Source: DASUAS01 sp963756895
GTDB lineage: Bacteria; Actinomycetota; Acidimicrobiia; IMCC26256; DASPTH01
Assembly (NCBI GenBank): GCA_963756895.1
Contig: CAVWPI010000008.1
Location: 434,001-498,000, forward strand
Length of the DNA: 64,000 nt
Direction: 5' to 3'
This document shows positions 57,023 to 64,000 of this stretch, piece by piece. Below the pieces are notes generated by a model. That model was not told the DNA's origin. It worked only from the letters and a program-made list of their open reading frames with translations, and ran no database searches. The first letter of the stretch is position 1. The number at the start of each line of letters is the position of its first letter. The position numbers and the translations under genes were made by a program.

Positions 57023-60000
57023 TCATCCATGGGCGGAAGCCATCACCTTCAGGTCGGTCTCCTCCGGCGACAGCCCGAGCTGCTCGGCCTCCGCCAGCAC
57101 CCCGAGCACGCGGCGGTAGTCCTTCGGCATCACCTTGCGGAACGCCTCGACCTCGCTCTCCCACTGGTCGAGCAGCCGCTCGGCCACCTTCGAGCCGGTG
57201 GCCGCCTTGTGCTGCTCGACGGTGGCGCGCAGCCACTCGCGGTCGGCGTCGGCGAGCGGCTCGAGCTCGACGAGGTCGTAGTTGACGAGCGCGGGGAACA
57301 CGTCGTCGGGGTCGTGGACGAACGCGATGCCGCCCGACATTCCCGCGCCGAAGTTGCGGCCGGTGGGACCGAGCACCACCACACGCCCGCCGGTCATGTA
57401 CTCACAGCCGTGGTCGCCCACGCCTTCCACCACCGCGGTGGCACCGGAGTTGCGCACGCAGAACCGCTCCCCCACCACGCCGCGGATGTAGGCCTCGCCA
57501 CCGGTGGCTCCGTAGAGCGCGACGTTGCCGGCGATGATGTTGTCCTCGGCGACGAAGGGCGCGTGACGGTCGGGGTACACCGCGAGCTTGCCGCCCGACA
57601 GGCCCTTGCCCGTGTAGTCGTTGGCGTCACCTTCGAGCCGCAGCGTGATGCCCTTGGGGACGAACGCGCCGAAGCTCTGGCCCGCGGAGCCCCGCAGGCG
57701 GACGGTGATGGTGTCGTCGGGGAGGCCGTCGCTCCCGTAGCGACGGGTGAGCGCGGAGCCGAGCATGGTGCCGACGGTGCGGTTGACGTTGCGCACCGGC
57801 ACGTCGATCTCGACCCGCTCGCCGCGCTCGAGCGCGTTCGCGGCCTCGGCGATGAGCTGCTGGTCGAGCGCCTGGTCGAGCCCATGGTCCTGCGGCTTCG
57901 TGCAGAGCAGGTCCTGGCCCTCGTAGGGGTTCTCGGCGACGGTGAGGATCGGCGTGAGGTCGAGGCCGTGCGCCTTCCAGTGGTCGATCGCCTTGCGGGT
58001 GTCGAGCACCTCGGCGTGGCCGACCGCTTCCGCGATCGAGCGGAAGCCCAGCGCGGCCAGGTGCTCGCGCACCTCCTCGGCGATGTACTCGAAGAAGTTG
58101 ACGACGAACTCGGGCTTGCCCGTGTAGCGCTTGCGCAGCTCGGGGTTCTGGGTGGCGATGCCGACCGGGCACGTGTCGAGGTGGCAGACGCGCATCATCA
58201 CGCAGCCGCTCACGACGAGCGGCGCGGTGGCGAACCCGAACTCCTCGGCGCCGAGCAGCGCCGCGATCACGACGTCGCGACCGGTCTTCAGCTGACCGTC
58301 GCACTGCACGACGATGCGGTCGCGCAACCCGTTGCGCACGAGGGTCTGCTGGGTCTCGGCGATGCCGAGCTCCCACGGTGCGCCCGCGTGCTTGAGCGAC
58401 GTGAGCGGCGCCGCGCCGGTGCCGCCGTCGTGCCCGGAGATGAGCACGACGTCGGAGTGCGCCTTGGCCACACCCGCCGCGACGGTGCCGACGCCGACCT
58501 GCGCGACGAGCTTCACGTGGACGCGCGCGGCCGGGTTGGAGTTCTTCAGGTCGTGGATGAGCTGCTTGATGTCCTCGATGGAGTAGATGTCGTGGTGCGG
58601 CGGCGGGCTGATGAGGCCCACACCCGGGGTGGAGTGCCGGGTCTTGGCGATCCACGGGTACACCTTCGCCCCCGGCAGCTGACCGCCCTCACCGGGCTTG
58701 GCGCCCTGGGCCATCTTGATCTGCAGGTCGTCGGCGTTGACCAGGTACTCCGACGTGACGCCGAAGCGCCCCGACGCCACCTGCTTGATCGCGGAGCGGC
58801 GCAGGTCGCCGTTGTCGTCGGGGGTGAAGCGGTCGGCGTCTTCCCCGCCTTCGCCGGTGTTGGACTTGCCGCCGATGCGGTTCATCGCGATGGCGAGGGT
58901 CTCGTGCGCCTCCTTCGAGATGGAGCCGTACGACATCGCGCCGGTGGCGAAGCGCTTGACGATGTCGGCGATCGGCTCGACCTCGTCGATCGGCACCGGC
59001 TCGCGCACGCCCTCGCGCAGCTCGAACAGGCCGCGCAGGGTGGCCAGGCGCGTCGACTGCGTGTCGACCAACGCCGTGTACTCCTTGTACACGTCGTAGC
59101 GCCCGGCGCGGGTGGCGTGCTGCAGCTTGAACACCGTCTCGGGGTTGAAGAGGTGGTACTCGCCCTCGCGTCGCCACTGGTACTCGCCGCCGAGGTCGAG
59201 GTCGCGGTGGGCGCGCTCGGCGGGCCGCTCGGCGTACGCGATCTCGTGGCGCTTGGCCACCTCCATCGCGAGCTCGTCGAGACCGATGCCGCCGAGGCGC
59301 GAGACGGTGCCGGTGAAGAACTCGTCGACCAGCTCCTGGCTGAGCCCGATCGCCTCGAACACCTGCGCGCCGCAGTACGACGCCACGGTGGAGATGCCCA
59401 TCTTCGACATCACCTTGAGCACGCCCTTGCCCGCGGCCTTGATGTAGTTCTTGACCGCGACCTTCGGGTCCATGTCGCCGAGGCCGTGCAGCTCCGACCC
59501 GATGAGGTCCTCGATGGACTCGAACGCCAGGTACGGGTTGATGGCGCCGGCGCCGTACCCGACGAGGAGCGCCATGTGGTGCACCTCGCGGGCGTCGCCC
59601 GCCTCCACCACGAGACCCACGTGGGTACGGGTCTTCTCGCGGATCAGGTGGTGGTGCACCGCCGACGTGAGCAGCAGCGATGGGATCGGCGCCATCTCGG
59701 CGTCGGAGTCGCGGTCGGAGAGCACGAGGATCCGCTTGCCCTCGGCGATGGCGACCGACGCCTCGGCGCGCACGCGGTCGAGCGCCTCGCGCAACGCGCG
59801 TCCACCGCCGGCGACGCGGTAGAGACCCGACAGCACGGCGGCGGAGAACTCGGGGCGGTCGCCGTCGCGATCGATGTGGATGAGCTTGGCCAGCTCGTCG
59901 TTGTCGATGATCGGGAACGGCAGCTCGACCTGCACGCACGACTGCGGACCCGGTTCGAGGAGGTTGGCTTCGGCGCCGATGGTGGCCGAGAGCGACGTGA

Positions 60001-61661
60001 CCAGCTCCTCGCGGATGGCGTCGAGCGGCGGGTTGGTGACCTGCGCGAAGAGCTGCTGGAAGTAGTCGAACAGCATGCGCGACCGGGTGGAGAGCACCGC
60101 GATCGGCGTGTCGGTGCCCATGGAACCGAGCGCCTCGCCGCTGGTCTTCGCCATCGGCGCGACCAACAGCTTGAGGTCTTCGTGCGTGTACCCGAAGGTC
60201 TCCTGGCGCTTCAGCACCGACTCGTGGCTGGGCACGACGTGCACGCGGTCGGGCAGGTCGTGGAGGTGCACCAGGCCCTGCTCGAGCCACTCGGCGTAGG
60301 GCTGCGCGCCGGAGAGCTCCTCCTTGATCTCGCGGTCGCCGACGATGCGCCCCTTGGCCGTGTCGACCAGGAACATGCGCCCCGGTTGCAGACGACCCTT
60401 CTGCACCACCTTGGCGGGGTCGACGTCGACCACGCCGGCTTCGCTGGCCATGATCACGCGGTCGTCGTCGGTGACCCAGAAGCGGCTCGGGCGCAGACCG
60501 TTGCGGTCGAGCACCGCGCCGACGACGGTGCCGTCGGTGAAGGTGATCGACGCGGGACCGTCCCACGGCTCCATCAGCGACGCGTGGAACCGGTAGAACG
60601 CGCGCTCGTCGGCGGGCATGGTGGCGTGGTTCTCCCACGCGCCCGGGATCATCATCAGCGCCGCGTGCCAGATCGGCCGGCCGGCGAGGTGCAGCAGCTC
60701 GAGGCACTCGTCGAAGCTGGCGGTGTCGGACACGCCGGGCGTGACGATCGGGAACGCGCGCTCCAACCCCGGGATCAGCGGCGTGGACATCAGCGCCTCG
60801 CGGGCGCGCATCCAGTTGCGGTTGCCCTGCACGGTGTTGATCTCGCCGTTGTGGGCGAGGTACCGGTAGGGATGCGCGAGCGGCCACGACGGGAACGTGT
60901 TGGTGGAGAACCGGCTGTGCACGATGGCGAGGGCCGATTCGACCCGGTCGTCGGCGAGGTCGGTGAAGAACTCCGACAGCTGCGGCGTGGTGAGCATTCC
61001 CTTGTAGACGAGGGTGCGGCTCGACAGCGACGGGAAGTAGACCTGTTCCTCGGCCGAGTCGTCGACGCCGGTGAGCTCGTGCTCGCAGCGCTTGCGCACG
61101 ACGAACAGCTTGCGGTCGAGCTCGGCGCCGGTCGCGCGCCGCCAGCCCGGGAGCGGGGGCGTCGGACACGAACAGCTGGCGGAAGCTCGGGATGACGCTC
61201 AGCGCGGTGGGCCCGATCATCGACGCGTCGATCGGCACCACGCGCCAGCCGATCACGCGCAGGCCCTCCTCCTCGACGATGGCGCCGATGCGGGCCGCGG
61301 TCTTGTCGGCCGCTTCGGTGTCGTCGGGCAGGAACGCGATGCCGACGCCGTAGGCGCCGGCCGGCGGCAGGTCGAAGTCGACGACCTCCCGGAGGAAGCG
61401 GTCGGGGACCTGGAGGAGGATGCCGGCGCCGTCGCCGGTGTTGACCTCGGCGCCCGACGCGCCGCGGTGGTCGAGGTTGCAGAGGGCGTCGAGCGCGTCG
61501 GTGACGATCGACCGGCTGGCGATGCCCTTGATCTGGCAGATGAACGAGACCCCGCAGGCGTCGTGCTCGAAGCGCGGGTCGTAGAGGCCGAAGGCCTCGG
61601 GGACCGCACTGAAGGGCACGGGAGACGGCCGGGTGGCCGCGTTCGGGTTGGGCTGCGTCAT
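57023..61661 (-). CDS. gltB: Glutamate synthase large subunit (one frame break)
   Basis: Amidotransferase/synthase converting 2-oxoglutarate and glutamine to glutamate. About 1546 residues. After a propeptide, the N-terminal nucleophile Cys appears in EHDACGVSFICQIKG. It has the glutaminase domain, central domain and FMN-binding synthase domain (GQLPGAKVYPWIAKTRHSTP, ISGHDGGTGAAPLTSLKHAG), and the Cys cluster MMRVCHLDTCPVGIATQNP for the 3Fe-4S centre. The beta-helix tail is present. The frame changes near 61150, where a run of five C in GACGCCCCCGCTC would be four; removing one restores the frame. ATG 61661. Confidence 0.94.
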
Positions 61662-61761
61662 CTCACATCCACGCACCGCGTCACTCGAATGAAAGGGACG
61701 CTCTGGAAGAAACCGGTGGACGCAGAGGGACGACGTTGGCCCTGGCTGCGGAACGGACAGA

Positions 61762-63006
61762 TTAGCCGGTGACTTGCAGCGTCAGCCACAACGAAAGGGT
61801 CGCGAGCACCAGCGCGAGGGGCGTCGCGACCAGGGCGAACCGGAAGAACGCGCCCCGGCTGGGCTCCACTCCGGCCGTCCGGACCACCCGCCGCCACAGG
61901 AGGGTGGCGAGCGAGCCGGTGTAGGTGAGGTTGGGGCCGACGTTGACCCCGAGCAGCATGGCCAGGAGCAGGGCGGTCGAGCCCGACGGGATCACCGAGG
62001 CCAGCACCAGCGTCGCGGGCACGTTGTTCACCAGGTTGGCGAGGACGGCGGCGACGACGGCCATGCCCAGCAGGGCGGCCAGGCCCTCGCCGGTGGGCAG
62101 CAGGTCGCGGGCGGCGTCGCCGAGGCCGTGGTCGACCGCGGCCTGGACCACCACCGCCAGGCCCACGACGAACACCAGGAAGCCGGGCGACGCCGCCCGC
62201 ACCAGCGCCGCCGGGGTCGCCCGTCGCCGGGCGAGCGCGACCGTCGCCACCACCGCCGCGCCGGCGATCGCGATCGCGGCCGGGGCCACGCCGAGCGCGG
62301 ACCCCACGAAGAAGGCGACGGTGACCGTCGCGATCGCACCCACCACGAGCCAGGCGAAGCCGTCGAGGACGACGGGATCGGCGCGGGTCGGTGGCGGTCC
62401 CGAGGCCGGAACCCGGGTGCGGGCGTCGCTCCGCAACGCGGTGCCGAGGACGACCGACGACGCCGCGAGGGTCGGGAGGGCCATGCGGAGCGCGAAGCCA
62501 CCGAAGGTCAGGCCGGTGGCCGAGAACGCGAGCAGGTTGGTGAGGTTCGACACCGGCAGGAAGCTCGACGACGCGTTGGCGAGCTGCGTCGTGGCGAGCA
62601 GCGGAGGGTCGGGGCGCACGTCGCGCCGCGCGACGAGTTGCACCACCACCGGGGTGAAGAGCACCGCGGTCGCGTCGAGGCTCATCAGCACGGTCACCAG
62701 CACGGCCACCGCCGAGACCGCGACCACGAGCCGGCGCGAGCTGCGACTCCGCTCCCCCATCCACGCCCCCGCGGCACGGAACAGGCCGGCGTCACGCGCC
62801 ACCTCGGCGAGCACGAACACCGCGGCGAGGAACGCCAGCGTGGAGGCCAGGCGGTCGACGGTGTCGCCCACCTCGTCGATCCCCACCAGGCCGACGCCGA
62901 CCACGAGCAGCGCGCCGGTGCCGGCGACCAGCACATCGGGCACGCGACCCCACGCCACCAGTGCGAGCACCGCAGCCAGGATGAGCGCACTTCCCGCCGT
63001 CCCCAC
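61762..63006 (-). CDS. ArsB/SLC13-like integral membrane transporter
   Basis: About 414 residues with eleven or so hydrophobic helices (GSALILAAVLALVAWGRVP, STLAFLAAVFVLAEVARDAG). The family motifs LFTPVVVQLVARRDVRPDP, SSSFLPVSNLTNLLAFSATG and NLVNNVPATLVLASVIPSG are those of the arsenical-pump/ion-transporter superfamily. Substrate (arsenite, anions or dicarboxylates) not known; no ars genes adjacent. The start is probably GTG 63006; a TTG at 63045 would crowd purK's promoter. Divergent from purK. Confidence 0.82.
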   Translation of the reverse strand: MGTAGSALILAAVLALVAWGRVPDVLVAGTGALLVVGVGLVGIDEVGDTVDRLASTLAFLAAVFVLAEVARDAGLFRAAGAWMGERSRSSRRLVVAVSAVAVLVTVLMSLDATAVLFTPVVVQLVARRDVRPDPPLLATTQLANASSSFLPVSNLTNLLAFSATGLTFGGFALRMALPTLAASSVVLGTALRSDARTRVPASGPPPTRADPVVLDGFAWLVVGAIATVTVAFFVGSALGVAPAAIAIAGAAVVATVALARRRATPAALVRAASPGFLVFVVGLAVVVQAAVDHGLGDAARDLLPTGEGLAALLGMAVVAAVLANLVNNVPATLVLASVIPSGSTALLLAMLLGVNVGPNLTYTGSLATLLWRRVVRTAGVEPSRGAFFRFALVATPLALVLATLSLWLTLQVTG

Positions 63007-63052
63007 TGCGGGCAGCCGTACCCGAATCGTGGGTGCGCTAGACAAGTCGGGA

Positions 63053-64000
63053 TGACCGAACCCGTCGTCGCGGTCCTGGGGGGTGGTCAGCTCGGGCGCA
63101 TGCTCGCGCTCGCCGGCATCCCCCTCGACGTGCGGTTCCGCTTCCTCGATCCAGTCGACGGCGCGCCCGCGGGCGCGGTCGGCGAGCTCGTGGTCGGTGC
63201 CCTCGGCGACGAGTCCACGCTGACCGAGGTGGCACAGGGCGCGACGGTGGTGACCTACGAGTGGGAGGGCGTGCCCGCCGACGCGGCGCGCTTCCTCGCG
63301 CGTGACCTGCCGGTCCGCCCGGGCGCGCGGTCGCTCGAGGTGGCCCAGGACCGCCTGACCGAGAAGGAGACCTTCCGCCGCCTCGGCATCGGTACCCCCG
63401 CGTTCGCGGCGGTCGACGCGCGCGTCGGCCTCGGCGCCGCGGTCGACGCCGTCGGCGGGCTGCCGGCGGTCCTCAAGACGCGCCGGGGCGGCTACGACGG
63501 CAAGGGGCAGGCGGTGCTGCGGGCGGCCGCTGATCTCGACGCGGCGTGGGACGAGTTGGGCGGTGTCCCCCTCATCCTGGAGTCGCTGGTGCCGTTCGAC
63601 CGCGAACTGTCCGTCCTCGCGGTGCGCGGACCGGACGGCACGACGGCGTGCTGGCCGCTGGTCGAGAACCACCACGAGGGCGGCATCCTGCGCGTGAGCC
63701 GAGCACCCGCACCCGGGCTGCACGACGCGCTCCAGGCGCGCGGCGAGGAGCTGGCGACGCTCCTGCTCGCCGACCTCGACCACGTCGGTGTGCTCGCGGT
63801 CGAGCTGTTCGACGTGGGTGGCGAACTGCTCGCCAACGAGATCGCGCCGCGGGTGCACAACTCGGGGCACTGGACCATCGAGGGCGCGGCCACCAGCCAG
63901 TTCGAGAACCACGTGCGCGCGGTGCTCGGCTGGCCGTTGGGATCGACCGCCGCGCTCGGCGCGAGCGCGATGGTGAACTGCATCGGGCTCATGCCGTCAC
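63053..64000 (+). CDS. purK: 5-(carboxyamino)imidazole ribonucleotide synthase, partial
   Basis: ATP-grasp enzyme making N5-CAIR from AIR and bicarbonate in purine synthesis. 315 residues are visible before the right edge. It starts MTEPVVAVLGGGQLGRMLAL. VTYEWEGVPADAARFLA, QDRLTEKETFRRLGIGTPAF, LKTRRGGYDGKGQAVL (ATP-binding loop) and ANEIAPRVHNSGHWTIEGA (active-site motif) are all present, and TSQFENHVRAVLGWPLGST follows. ATG just after GTCGGG. Divergent from the ArsB-like gene. Confidence 0.95.

Noticed and set aside
57029..61195. A 1388-codon open frame on the plus strand opposite gltB
   Set aside because: Antisense shadow of a GC-rich gene: its composition (His/Val/Glu/Asp/Arg-rich) mirrors gltB codons, no domain is recognisable, and gltB itself is unmistakable.

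Overview
The window is a GC-rich (visually about 70% G+C), densely coded chromosomal segment from an actinobacterium. The gene order rpsP / ffh / ftsY / smc / mutM / rnc / acpP / plsX / rpmF / DUF177 / SepIVA-like / coaD / rsmD / recG / fakA / rpmB is actinobacterial, and GTG starts are common. The absence of mycolate or streptomycete marker genes and the general gene set would suit the Acidimicrobiia, but that class assignment is inference.

Layout. 0-8.3 kb: ribosomal protein S16 (partial), an enoyl-CoA hydratase relative, the SRP GTPases Ffh and FtsY, an MscS channel and SMC. 8.4-9.8 kb: a decayed adenylation/thioesterase gene. 9.8-17 kb: a long leftward operon (rsmD, coaD, SepIVA-like, DUF177, rpmF, plsX, acpP, rnc, mutM, a membrane glycosyltransferase) for CoA/lipid supply, ribosome maturation and DNA repair. 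17-21.4 kb: recG and fakA leftward, rpmB and a cold-shock-like gene rightward. 21.8-29.7 kb: GTP-PEP carboxykinase, a free-standing Lrp ligand domain, ddl, a MhuD-like haem monooxygenase, PAC2, membrane proteins, galactokinase, a PH/SHOCT protein and a minimal metallopeptidase. 29.8-32.6 kb: a promoter followed by about 375 nt of highly structured non-coding sequence, then a UvrD2-type helicase and a sigma-region-4-like protein. 32.6-36.2 kb: dehydrogenase, CMD-family, DUF3303 and DHFR-like genes, and an FMN-barrel gene divergent from an HxlR regulator with two palindromic operators.

36.3-51.3 kb is the most unusual part. An intact-length SNase-like nuclease gene lies at 50.8-51.3 kb. Three further copies of only its 3' part (about 321 bp, all broken at the same codon and in the same orientation) lie at 36.3, 38.7 and 40.8 kb. 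Each truncated copy is joined at its broken end to the same roughly 23-bp motif, and just beyond the motif a rightward cargo gene begins. The result is three tandem units: cyclase-TPR; PiT-PhoU phosphate uptake; and a 10-kb unit with cyclase-ATPase, CoA ligase-like, glycosyltransferase, lipase and ECF sigma/beta-propeller genes. This is the pattern expected if elements had inserted repeatedly into the nuclease gene, each restoring its 3' end. No recombinase gene is visible in the window.

51.3-64 kb: small secreted proteins, a LemA-like protein, a cupredoxin and a saccharopine-dehydrogenase-like gene under a TetR regulator with a 33-bp palindromic operator, the glutamate synthase genes gltB/gltD, an ArsB-like transporter and purK (partial).

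Caution on quality. About 27 single-base frame breaks interrupt otherwise well-conserved genes, including the essential rpmB, ftsY and smc. Most are +1 insertions, and at least one is an extra base in a C run. I read these as residual assembly errors of an insertion-prone read type, and annotate the genes across the breaks as single CDSs.
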